Positions 1-5,133 of a stretch of 5,223 nucleotides of DNA are shown here, one piece after another. Origin of the DNA: Limnochordia bacterium (GTDB taxonomy: Bacteria > Bacillota > Limnochordia > Darwinibacteriales > B1SED10-159); NCBI GenBank assembly GCA_007132255.1, contig SLOZ01000245.1:1-5223 (forward strand), in the 5' to 3' direction. The number at the start of each line of letters is the position of its first letter. Positions within the stretch are counted from its first letter, which is position 1. Under the pieces are notes generated by a model. The model saw nothing but the letters and a program-made list of their open reading frames with translations, did no database searches and was not told the DNA's origin. The translations under genes were made by a program, and so were the position numbers.

Positions 1-752
1 AAGCTGACGATGGTTCGGAAGTCAAACAAGCCATTGCCGAAGCTCTGAAGGTCGGCTATCGCAGCATTGATACGGCCGCCTTTTACGGCAACGAGCAGGG
101 TGTCGGTGAAGCTGTGCAGGAAGCGGCAGTTCCTCGCCAAGAGATTTTTATCACGACCAAGGTTTGGAACGATGACCACGGTCGGGATCAAACGCTGCGG
201 GCTTTTGACAAGAGCATGGAGTTGTTGGGTCTGGAGTATTTGGACCTATATCTAATCCACTGGCCGGTTCCCAAGAAATTTGTTGAGACGTGGGGGGCCT
301 TGGAGACGCTGTACCGTGAGGGGCGAGTCAAAGCCATCGGGGTGTCCAACTTTCAAATCCATCACCTTGAAACCCTGCTGGACGCCGGCGATGTGAAACC
401 CATGGTCAACCAAGTGGAATTTCACCCGCTCTTGACGCAGAAGCCGCTGCTGGAGTTCTGCAAAGCCAACGACATTCAACTAGAAGCGTGGAGTCCATTG
501 ACGCGAGGGCACATTTTTACTGATCCGACCATTGTCGAGCTGGCGACTAAGCATGGTAAGACCCCAGCTCAGATCCTGCTGCGTTGGGACCTGCAGCATG
601 GTGTTGTCACCATACCGAAGTCCGTCAAAGCGCATCGCATTGCAGAGAATGCGCAGGTATTCGATTTTACACTGGAGCAGGCTGACATGGACGCCATTGA
701 TGGCCTCAACCAGGATAAACGTTTTGGACCAGATCCTGATCATTTTGCCTAA
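1..752 (+). CDS. Aldo/keto reductase, 5'-truncated by window edge
   Basis: NAD(P)H-dependent cytosolic oxidoreductase that reduces aldehydes or ketones to alcohols. The reading frame is open from the first bases (first full codon at position 3), so the start and an estimated 25-30 residues lie outside the window; 249 codons plus a TAA stop are visible. The catalytic tetrad of the family is complete. Counting from the first full codon, these are Asp23 (GYRSIDTA), Tyr28 (AFYGNE), Lys53 (TTKVWN) and His86 (YLIHWP). The central GVSNF motif, the NQVEFHP motif and the cofactor-phosphate-binding IPKSV segment near the C-terminus are also present, and the protein ends in the family-typical GPDPDHF. 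It resembles the Bacillus YvgN/YtbE group of small-molecule reductases (methylglyoxal or 2,5-diketogluconate reductase-like), but the true substrate cannot be read from sequence. It appears to be the upstream member of the operon running to 2561, with its stop 2 bases before the Shine-Dalgarno sequence of the next gene. Confidence 0.95.
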   Translation, partial: ADDGSEVKQAIAEALKVGYRSIDTAAFYGNEQGVGEAVQEAAVPRQEIFITTKVWNDDHGRDQTLRAFDKSMELLGLEYLDLYLIHWPVPKKFVETWGALETLYREGRVKAIGVSNFQIHHLETLLDAGDVKPMVNQVEFHPLLTQKPLLEFCKANDIQLEAWSPLTRGHIFTDPTIVELATKHGKTPAQILLRWDLQHGVVTIPKSVKAHRIAENAQVFDFTLEQADMDAIDGLNQDKRFGPDPDHFA

Positions 753-754
753 AT

Positions 755-759
755 GGAGG
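755..759 (+). promoter_or_regulatory. Ribosome binding site deciding the start of the small lipoprotein gene
   Basis: GGAGG sits 8 bases before the ATG at 768. An earlier in-frame ATG at 753 overlaps this site and has no Shine-Dalgarno sequence of its own, so 768 is preferred. Starting at 768 also gives a clean export signal. Confidence 0.8.
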
Positions 760-767
760 TGGCAAGT

Positions 768-1049
768 ATGCTGCGCGCTGTCGTGTTACTGGCATTCCTT
801 GTGATGGTGTTGTTGGCAGCTGGTTGTGTGCCAGGCCAAGACAATTACACCAGCGAAAGTCCGGCTGGATTTCTTTCTGGAATCTGGCATGGGTGGATCG
901 CTCCCATTACGCTGATCTGGGGATTGTTCGGTAACGTCCGCATTTATGAAACGGTCAACAGCGGTTGGTGGTACGACTTTGGATTCTACATTGCTGTGAT
1001 TGGTGGGTTCGGTGGGCTGACCTTGACACGTCGACGCCGTTCCGTATGA
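768..1049 (+). CDS. Small predicted membrane lipoprotein, conserved-hypothetical type
   Basis: The product is 93 residues. A hydrophobic N-terminus (residues 4-18) ends in LLAAGC, a plausible lipobox with Cys20 as the lipidated residue, although Ala rather than Leu sits at -3. After a short polar stretch come a hydrophobic segment (about residues 39-54, IWHGWIAPITLIWGLF), a loop with VRIYETVNSGWWYDFGF, a second hydrophobic Gly-rich segment (about 71-87) and a basic tail RRRR that should stay cytoplasmic. This arrangement (WHG..AP, then an IYE..N.GWYDFGF-like stretch, then a Gly-rich helix) matches my recollection of small uncharacterised bacterial proteins, but I know of no function. The four terminal arginines fit the positive-inside rule for the last helix. 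The stop overlaps the next start (ATGA), so the two are probably co-translated. Alternatively the N-terminus could be a plain transmembrane anchor rather than a lipoprotein signal. Confidence 0.85.
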   Translation: MLRAVVLLAFLVMVLLAAGCVPGQDNYTSESPAGFLSGIWHGWIAPITLIWGLFGNVRIYETVNSGWWYDFGFYIAVIGGFGGLTLTRRRRSV

Positions 1050-1780
1050 AGCCCCTACATGGTCGGCGATTGGTTGGCGTTGTTTGTCTCTGTCTGATCC
1101 TTCTGCTGGCCTTGCCGAGCGCAGCGGCGGTTCGGCTGCTTCCCGTAGCCATCGAGCAGGGGTCGTTGACGTTTCTTCAGCCTCGAGCCTGGGAGGCTGA
1201 AGGCGATGTTGTGGTGAGTTGGGGACTGTACAATCCGCTCAGCCAATGGATCCAACCTGGAACGTTCACGCTGGAACTTTTGGATGGGGATGATCAGGTG
1301 GTGGCACGCACGGCGGGCAGCAATCTCCTGGGTCGAGCTGCGCTGGGTCCAGGCGGACGGGCCGTGGAATTTGGCCGTTTAGCGGGCGCCGCTGGGCGGG
1401 GGCAAAGGGTGCATCTGCGGATGTTTCCTTCCAATGTCCAGTTGACGCAGCCGCAAACGCCGCTGCAGGTGACGATCACCAAGTTAGAACCCTATTGGGG
1501 TGACCAGGTTCAGTTAGAGGCCGTGATCCTGAATTACGGTTCAGCCCCACTGGATTTATCGAACACCTGGCTGCAGATCGTCTTCTTTCAGCAGGATTGG
1601 GGCCTGGTAGGAACACGACCATTGTCCTTCAACCAGGTGTTGGCTGGTAACACGGAAGTTTCGCTGACCATGGTCACTAGTCCACTGCCGCCTGGCATGG
1701 GGCGTTCGGCACTGCCGACCATGAACATTTGGGCGCCGCCTGGTGTCCGTGTTGCATGGCAGCTGCCGCCGGGAACGTAA
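1046..1780 (+). CDS. Exported protein with two similar beta-rich halves, function unknown
   Basis: The product is 244 residues. The start is the ATG overlapping the preceding stop (ATGA). No strong Shine-Dalgarno sequence is visible, which fits translational coupling. Residues 1-28 form a classical signal peptide: basic start (K2, R7, R8), hydrophobic core (9-23) and a PSAAA cleavage region. There is no C-terminal anchor or sorting motif. Two segments look like divergent copies of one beta-sandwich domain. The first starts near residue 53 (GDVVVSWGLYNP, then FTLELLDGDDQVVAR) and the second near residue 152 (GDQVQLEAVILNYG, then WLQIVFF and TRPLSF). Each consists of alternating hydrophobic strands with an Asn in a loop. 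The pattern faintly recalls SLAP-like or CARDB-like surface domains, but this is inference. The location would be cell surface or extracytoplasmic. The neighbours are a lipoprotein-like gene and a sugar nucleotidyltransferase, which suggests an envelope role. Confidence 0.88.
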   Translation: MKPLHGRRLVGVVCLCLILLLALPSAAAVRLLPVAIEQGSLTFLQPRAWEAEGDVVVSWGLYNPLSQWIQPGTFTLELLDGDDQVVARTAGSNLLGRAALGPGGRAVEFGRLAGAAGRGQRVHLRMFPSNVQLTQPQTPLQVTITKLEPYWGDQVQLEAVILNYGSAPLDLSNTWLQIVFFQQDWGLVGTRPLSFNQVLAGNTEVSLTMVTSPLPPGMGRSALPTMNIWAPPGVRVAWQLPPGT

Positions 1781-1798
1781 GGATTTCAACTTTGCATT

Positions 1799-1803
1799 GG
1801 AGG
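1799..1803 (+). promoter_or_regulatory. Ribosome binding site deciding the GTG start of the nucleotidyltransferase
   Basis: GGAGG lies 8 bases before the GTG at 1812. The frame is open further upstream, to 1743 and inside the previous gene, but only the 1812 start follows a Shine-Dalgarno site and begins directly with the family motif (M-K-A-V-L-L-A-A-G). Confidence 0.85.
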
Positions 1804-1811
1804 TGTGCTTC

Positions 1812-2561
1812 GTGAAGGCTGTCCTGCTGGCCGCGGGTTACGCTACCCGTCTTTATCCGATGACGAAGAACATGCCGAAATCTCTGCTTCCCGTGGGGGG
1901 GCAGGCCATTATTGGCCATATCCTAGACAAGATCTCTGAAGTTGCTGCTATTGATGAGGTTTATATCGTCACCAACGATCGCTTTTACCACCAATTTGCG
2001 GATTGGTTGACGGAGAACCCTCAGGATAACGTCGTACACGTGCTCAACGATGGTACCAGCAGCAACGAGACACGGTTGGGGGCACTGGGCGATCTTCAGT
2101 TGACGTTGGACCATTATGGGGTCGATGAAGATGTCATGGTTCTGGCTGGCGACAACCTTTTCGACTTCTCCCTGGAGGATTTTGTCGCCTTCTTCCGTGA
2201 CAAACAGGCGGATTGCATCACCGCCCATGTTCTGGACGATCGCCGTCGGCTGCAGACATCGGGTATCATCACGGTTGACGAGGAACAGCGAGTCCTCACC
2301 TTTGACGAAAAGCCGGTGGAACCCCGCTCAAACTTGGCGGTACCGCCATTCTACCTTTATCGGCAGGCGACGCTGCCGCTGCTGCGCCAATATCTGGAGG
2401 CTGGTGAGAACCCCGATGCTCCCGGACACTTCATTCCGTGGCTCATTGAGCGCCGCCCGGTCTACGCCTACATTTTTGCCGGTGAACGCTATGACATTGG
2501 AACCCCCGAAAGTTTTGCCGAAGCGCAGGCGATTTTCTCTAGGTCGGACCAATCCTCTTGA
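1812..2561 (+). CDS. Sugar-phosphate nucleotidyltransferase (glucose-1-phosphate thymidylyltransferase-like)
   Basis: The product is 249 residues, a single NTP-transferase (Rossmann-like) domain without the C-terminal left-handed beta-helix found in longer acyl- or amino-transferring relatives. It should join a sugar 1-phosphate to an NTP, releasing pyrophosphate and giving an NDP-sugar for glycan synthesis in the cytosol. Visible motifs are the nucleotide-binding LAAGYATRLYPMT (6-18, Arg13), PKSLLPVGG with Lys23, the Mg-binding LAGDN with Asp114, the sugar-binding FDEKP, and the C-terminal YDIGTPESF with Asp228 as the probable second metal ligand. It is shorter than typical RmlA (about 290 residues) and fits the compact uncharacterised nucleotidyltransferase group. 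Which sugar and nucleotide it uses is not readable. It starts 31 bases after the exported-protein gene and is the last gene before the hairpin at 2566-2597. An NDP-sugar supply role beside exported proteins is plausible. Confidence 0.93.
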   Translation: MKAVLLAAGYATRLYPMTKNMPKSLLPVGGQAIIGHILDKISEVAAIDEVYIVTNDRFYHQFADWLTENPQDNVVHVLNDGTSSNETRLGALGDLQLTLDHYGVDEDVMVLAGDNLFDFSLEDFVAFFRDKQADCITAHVLDDRRRLQTSGIITVDEEQRVLTFDEKPVEPRSNLAVPPFYLYRQATLPLLRQYLEAGENPDAPGHFIPWLIERRPVYAYIFAGERYDIGTPESFAEAQAIFSRSDQSS

Positions 2562-2565
2562 ACGC

Positions 2566-2597
2566 GCAAACACCACCTCCACCGAGGTGGTGTTTGC
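2566..2597. terminator. Perfect 14-bp hairpin between convergent genes, probable bidirectional terminator
   Basis: GCAAACACCACCTC (2566-2579) and its exact reverse complement (2584-2597) flank a 4-base loop. The hairpin begins 4 bases after the nucleotidyltransferase stop and ends 21 bases before the stop of the convergent hemolysin III gene, which is the expected place for a shared terminator. Neither strand has a classical run of T after the stem; only TTT inside the descending arm on the + strand. Termination efficiency is therefore uncertain. Confidence 0.7.
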
Positions 2598-2618
2598 ATG
2601 TGCAACGGCACAGCGTCG

Positions 2619-3269
2619 TCAGCGGGGCATCAGATAGAAGTAGATCGTAAAGTAGTGGAACAACGTACCAGCCATGACGAATAGGTGGAACACTTCATGG
2701 AACCCGAACTTAGCCGGTAGGATGTTAAACGCTTTCGTGGCGTAAATGATAGCGCCAATGGTGTACATAGCGCCGCCGGCGAAAATTAGGGCCACGGCCG
2801 TAGGGGAAAGGTTTTGCAGTAACTGGTACAGAGGAATCAGGGCCATCCACCCCATACCAACGTAGAGAACAGCGGTCAGTGCGCGCGGGGCTTGGATGAT
2901 CCAAATCTTGAGAATAATGCCGATCAAGGCTAAGAACCAAATCACGGAAATACTGGCCCAGCGCCAAGTCCCTTCCAAGCCGCCGAACAAGATCGGAGTG
3001 TACGTTCCGGCAATCAAAACGTAGATCGACATGTGATCCACACGGCGCAGCCACTGTTGAACTTGTTCACTGGCGCGCACCCAATGGTAGAGCGAGCTAG
3101 CACCATAGAGAATGATGACACTGCTGCCAAAGATAGCACCAGTCACTAAGGCGCCGGCATCACCACGGCCAGCAAGAATCAAGAACACCAACCCAACGAT
3201 GCCGGCTATAAACATCGCAAAATGGGTCAGGGTATTGACGGGTTCACGCATGCGGAGCCATTTTTCCAT
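2619..3269 (-). CDS. Hemolysin III family (PAQR-like) seven-helix membrane protein
   Basis: The product is 216 residues, close to the usual bacterial length of about 210-220. It is an integral inner-membrane protein with about seven hydrophobic segments. The family hallmarks are present: E9-x-x-N12-x-x-x-H16 at the start of helix 1, S58-x-x-x-H62 (SSLYH) in helix 2, D78-H79 followed by IY..IAG.YTP, an LIFAGGAMYTIGAIIY stretch, and H191-x-x-x-H195 (FHEVFH) with H205 in the last helix. The Ser/Asp/His set corresponds to the metal site of PAQR receptors and suggests a zinc-dependent, hydrolase-like centre. Despite the family name, haemolytic activity is not established for most members. An in-frame TTG at 3275 lies only 3 bases from the Shine-Dalgarno AAGGAG (3284-3279 on the - strand), whereas the ATG at 3269 is 9 bases away, so the ATG is chosen. 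It is a single gene, convergent with the left operon and divergent from the right one. Confidence 0.95.
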   Translation of the reverse strand: MEKWLRMREPVNTLTHFAMFIAGIVGLVFLILAGRGDAGALVTGAIFGSSVIILYGASSLYHWVRASEQVQQWLRRVDHMSIYVLIAGTYTPILFGGLEGTWRWASISVIWFLALIGIILKIWIIQAPRALTAVLYVGMGWMALIPLYQLLQNLSPTAVALIFAGGAMYTIGAIIYATKAFNILPAKFGFHEVFHLFVMAGTLFHYFTIYFYLMPR

Positions 3270-3315
3270 GCTCAATCACTCCTTAGAAGAAATGTGTTGG
3301 GTGTCGTTTCTAACA

Positions 3316-3343
3316 CAGATAGGAACAACGAGGCTACTGCCAA
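3316..3343 (-). promoter_or_regulatory. Weak candidate promoter for the hemolysin III gene
   Basis: On the - strand, TTGGCA (3343-3338; one mismatch to TTGACA) is followed after 16 bases by TATCTG (3321-3316; three mismatches to TATAAT). It lies about 47 bases upstream of the ATG at 3269. The -10 match is poor, so this is a guess based on position and the -35 match. Confidence 0.25.
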
Positions 3344-3535
3344 GAACAAGGTTGGTTTCTGTCACGTTTAAGCCTCAAGACTTCGCATTCCTACTGTCTT
3401 TTTTTCTTCGAGATTGTTTCTCATAAATCCTCTGTAAGGGTATCTTTAATGCGAACTTAACACACACCGCGGGCCAGCTCCCAGCAGGGAGGAAACCTTA
3501 CGGTTCATAGAGAACTAACATACAGAAGAGGGATT

Positions 3536-3540
3536 GGAGG
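3536..3540 (+). promoter_or_regulatory. Ribosome binding site deciding a TTG start
   Basis: GGAGG lies 8 bases before the TTG at 3549. An earlier in-frame TTG at 3534 overlaps the site itself and cannot be served by it. Starting at 3549 gives M-A-V-V-T-I-S-R-E, the normal beginning of the cytidylate-kinase-like family. Confidence 0.85.
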
Positions 3541-3548
3541 AGATTGTA

Positions 3549-4532
3549 TTGGCTGTTGTGACCATATCCCGCGAAACCTGCAGTTTTGGTGACGAACTGG
3601 CGAAGCAGCTGGCGGAGCGCCTGCAGTGTCCCCTGATCCATCGGGAGGACGCCTTGGAGCGCTGGCTTTACCCTGTGGCCGATGAACCACAGCAGCGTCT
3701 CCTGCAGGAAAGCGCCAAAGTGTATCTGCACCCATCCAGTCATGGGGCCACCTTCGCTGAGTTGATCGCCGCAGGCCTGACAAAGGAGGCGCAGCGGGGA
3801 ACCCTGGTGGTTCTTGGTTTGGGAGCACAGTTGATCTTTCGGGATTGGCCGGACGCAGTTCATGTCCGGGTCGTGGCATCCTGGGAGTCCCGACGGAAGC
3901 AGGCTGTCAAAGCGTTCGGCCTCAGTGAACAGGAAGCGGAGCGTATGCTGCGTACCAGCGATCGCAAACATCGCCGCTACGTGTGGGAAGTTTTTGGTCG
4001 CGATTGGACAGAGCCGGATTTGTACCATTTGGTCATCAACTCCGACGGAATGTCCGTGGAGCACGGGTCTTTTTTGCTGCAGCACTTTCTGGACCTGAAA
4101 AAGGCTGACCCTCGCCCTTTAAGTACGAGTCACACCGATGGGAATGGCAATAGGAATGGCAATAGCAACGGCAGCGGCGGCAAACAGCGGCCGAAGGCGT
4201 TTGCCCATCCCAGTGAAGCGGAGTTCGCGCAGCTCTTGGATCGCTACAGCCTGCGCTGGGATTACGAGCCGACGACATTCCCCATGGAATGGGATGCTGA
4301 AGGTAACGTGACAATGGCTTTTTCGCCCGACTTCTACTTGCCAGAGTTCGATACGTACATTGAATTGACGATCATGAAACAGGCCTACGCCTCCATCAAA
4401 AAGAAAAAAATCCGCCGGCTGAAGGAACTGCATCCCCATGTGAACATTCGCATGGTTTACAAACGAGACTTTCATGCGTTGGTGGAACGATTCGGTTTAG
4501 CCAAAGGCATTAAGGGAGGCGATAGCGTGTGA
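3549..4532 (+). CDS. Cytidylate-kinase-like domain fused to a PD-(D/E)XK nuclease-like domain
   Basis: The product is 327 residues in two parts. Residues 1-185 resemble the cytidylate kinase-like family: the opening VVTISRE, then GLGAQLIFRDWPDAVHVRVV (88-108), D138-R139-x-x-R142 and FGRDW.EPDLYHLVINS (149-165). The P-loop is degenerate. Where relatives read GSGG, this protein has C11-S-F-G14, and the usual GRGGQ reads GLGAQ, so kinase activity is doubtful. Residues 196-211 are a Gly/Asn/Ser linker. Residues 217-317 look like a restriction-endonuclease fold: E225 in a first helix, YEP (239-241), S-P-D261-F-Y-L-P, then Y-I-E272-L-T, followed by a Lys/Arg-rich helix (284-293) and a VRMVYKRDF-like strand and helix (298-312). 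D261 and E272 fit the PD...ExK core, with Thr replacing the usual Lys and K277 nearby. The nuclease assignment is inference. GTGA overlap with the downstream phosphoribosyltransferase gene implies a joint function. Confidence 0.82.
   Translation: MAVVTISRETCSFGDELAKQLAERLQCPLIHREDALERWLYPVADEPQQRLLQESAKVYLHPSSHGATFAELIAAGLTKEAQRGTLVVLGLGAQLIFRDWPDAVHVRVVASWESRRKQAVKAFGLSEQEAERMLRTSDRKHRRYVWEVFGRDWTEPDLYHLVINSDGMSVEHGSFLLQHFLDLKKADPRPLSTSHTDGNGNRNGNSNGSGGKQRPKAFAHPSEAEFAQLLDRYSLRWDYEPTTFPMEWDAEGNVTMAFSPDFYLPEFDTYIELTIMKQAYASIKKKKIRRLKELHPHVNIRMVYKRDFHALVERFGLAKGIKGGDSV
4141..4164 (+). repeat. Exact 12-bp tandem repeat (two copies) inside the linker
   Basis: GGAATGGCAATA occurs twice back to back (4141-4152, 4153-4164), followed by a decayed continuation GCAACGGCAGC. 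It encodes the Gly/Asn-rich linker between the kinase-like and nuclease-like domains. The 12-bp unit equals four codons, so copy-number change by slippage would lengthen or shorten the linker without a frameshift. Confidence 0.9.
4515..4519 (+). promoter_or_regulatory. Ribosome binding site for the overlapping GTG start
   Basis: GGAGG, inside the 3' end of the kinase-nuclease gene, lies 9 bases before the GTG at 4529. It supports the GTGA overlap as the true start of the phosphoribosyltransferase. Confidence 0.85.
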
Positions 4533-5065
4533 AGCGCCAAGGGGTTGGTGAAAGTCTCATTTCCGAGGAAGAACTGCAGAACCGTATCCAAGAGTTGGCC
4601 GTCGAAATTGACCGGGACTACAAGGACAAACATCCGATTGTGATCAGCGTGCTCAAAGGAGCGTTTTACTTCGTGGCTGATCTGACAAGAGCCATCAGCA
4701 CACCGGTCAACATTGATTTTTTAGCGATTAGTCAGATGCCGGGCGTCAGTCGGGATACGGGGATCGTCAGAATCTCCAAGGACTTGGATTTGAGTATCGC
4801 TGAACGCCACGTCATTATGGTGGAGGACATTATCGATACGGGTCTAACATTGGCGTATCTGCTGCAGAACTTAGCACCGCGGCGACCGAAGAGCCTCAAT
4901 GTTTGCGTCCTCCTGGACAATCCAGCACGACGCTTGGTGGAACTGCCGATCAAATATACCGGATTTCACATACCGGATCAATATGTCGTGGGCTACGGCT
5001 TGGACTACAAAGAAGAATATCGCCATCTACCCTACATTGCAGCCTATGAAAAAGACGATCAGTAG
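4529..5065 (+). CDS. Hypoxanthine phosphoribosyltransferase-like protein
   Basis: The product is 178 residues, the normal length for bacterial HPRT. Such enzymes transfer phosphoribose from PRPP to hypoxanthine or guanine in purine salvage, in the cytosol. Visible parts are the pyrophosphate-contact loop LKGA (42-45), the PRPP-binding VIMVEDIIDTGLTL (95-108) with acidic pair Glu99-Asp100, and the base-binding C-terminal part IPDQYVVGYGLDY (148-160) followed by EEYRHLPYI. Two positions differ from housekeeping enzymes. The Ser-Tyr dyad of the flexible loop (KSY in human HPRT) reads S68-Q69, and the usual LLDKP reads LLDNP (Asn131). The product may therefore be a specialised paralogue rather than the salvage enzyme, so I give no symbol. 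Translation is probably coupled to the upstream nuclease-like gene through the GTGA overlap. A standard purine salvage role remains possible. Confidence 0.93.
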   Translation: MKRQGVGESLISEEELQNRIQELAVEIDRDYKDKHPIVISVLKGAFYFVADLTRAISTPVNIDFLAISQMPGVSRDTGIVRISKDLDLSIAERHVIMVEDIIDTGLTLAYLLQNLAPRRPKSLNVCVLLDNPARRLVELPIKYTGFHIPDQYVVGYGLDYKEEYRHLPYIAAYEKDDQ

Positions 5066-5098
5066 CAAGGCGTCGAAACAAAGCGAGATACAGCGTTT

Positions 5099-5132
5099 GT
5101 TGCTAAATATAGCAACTATGGTATTAATAGTT
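5099..5132 (+). repeat. Two overlapping inverted repeats downstream of the phosphoribosyltransferase
   Basis: GTTGCTA/TAGCAAC (5099-5116, loop AATA) and AACTAT/ATAGTT (5114-5132, 7-base loop) share the bases AAC at 5114-5116, so only one hairpin can form at a time. They begin 33 bases after the stop. Neither is followed by a clear T run. They could be a weak terminator, an operator for the next gene, or chance in AT-rich sequence. Confidence 0.4.
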
Positions 5133-5133
5133 A

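Larger units (their letters stand above)
3270..3548. other. Divergent intergenic region with small overlapping inverted repeats
   Basis: These 279 bases separate divergent genes and contain no credible coding sequence. A run of seven T (3399-3405) has no hairpin before it. Nearer the right gene are three short inverted repeats: CTCCC/GGGAG (3478-3491, loop AGCA), AACC/GGTT (3494-3505, loop TTAC) and GTTC/GAAC (3503-3515). The last two overlap and cannot form together. The region 3455-3530 should be leader RNA of the kinase-nuclease gene if transcription starts near 3450, where TATCTTTAAT (3441-3450) could hold a -10 element without a good -35. I recognise no known riboswitch here. Confidence 0.4.

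Noticed and set aside
965..1045. Upstream extension of the exported-protein frame into the lipoprotein gene
   Set aside because: The signal peptide begins at the ATG at 1046, which overlaps the preceding stop; the extension would bury the signal peptide and overlap coding sequence.
2116..2637. Open frame of 173 codons on the + strand overlapping the nucleotidyltransferase
   Set aside because: Arg/Ser/Pro-rich out-of-frame shadow of a well-supported gene; it also runs through the terminator hairpin.
3399..3405. Run of seven T as part of an intrinsic terminator
   Set aside because: No stable hairpin precedes it on the + strand, and no gene ends nearby on that strand.
3112..3426. Open frame on the + strand opposite the start of the hemolysin III gene
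   Set aside because: It is antisense to strongly conserved membrane-protein sequence and has no Shine-Dalgarno site.
3455..3548. Purine riboswitch or T-box leader upstream of the kinase-nuclease/HPRT operon
   Set aside because: I looked for the purine aptamer core and the T-box GGGTGGNACCGCG-like sequence and saw neither.
3498..4085. Long open frame on the - strand opposite the kinase-like domain
   Set aside because: No recognisable family and no ribosome binding site, and it lies wholly or mostly antisense to a gene with clear family motifs; it is a codon-composition shadow.
4141..4164. Tandem repeat as a CRISPR or mobile-element signature
   Set aside because: It has only two short adjacent copies without spacers, in frame inside a protein linker.
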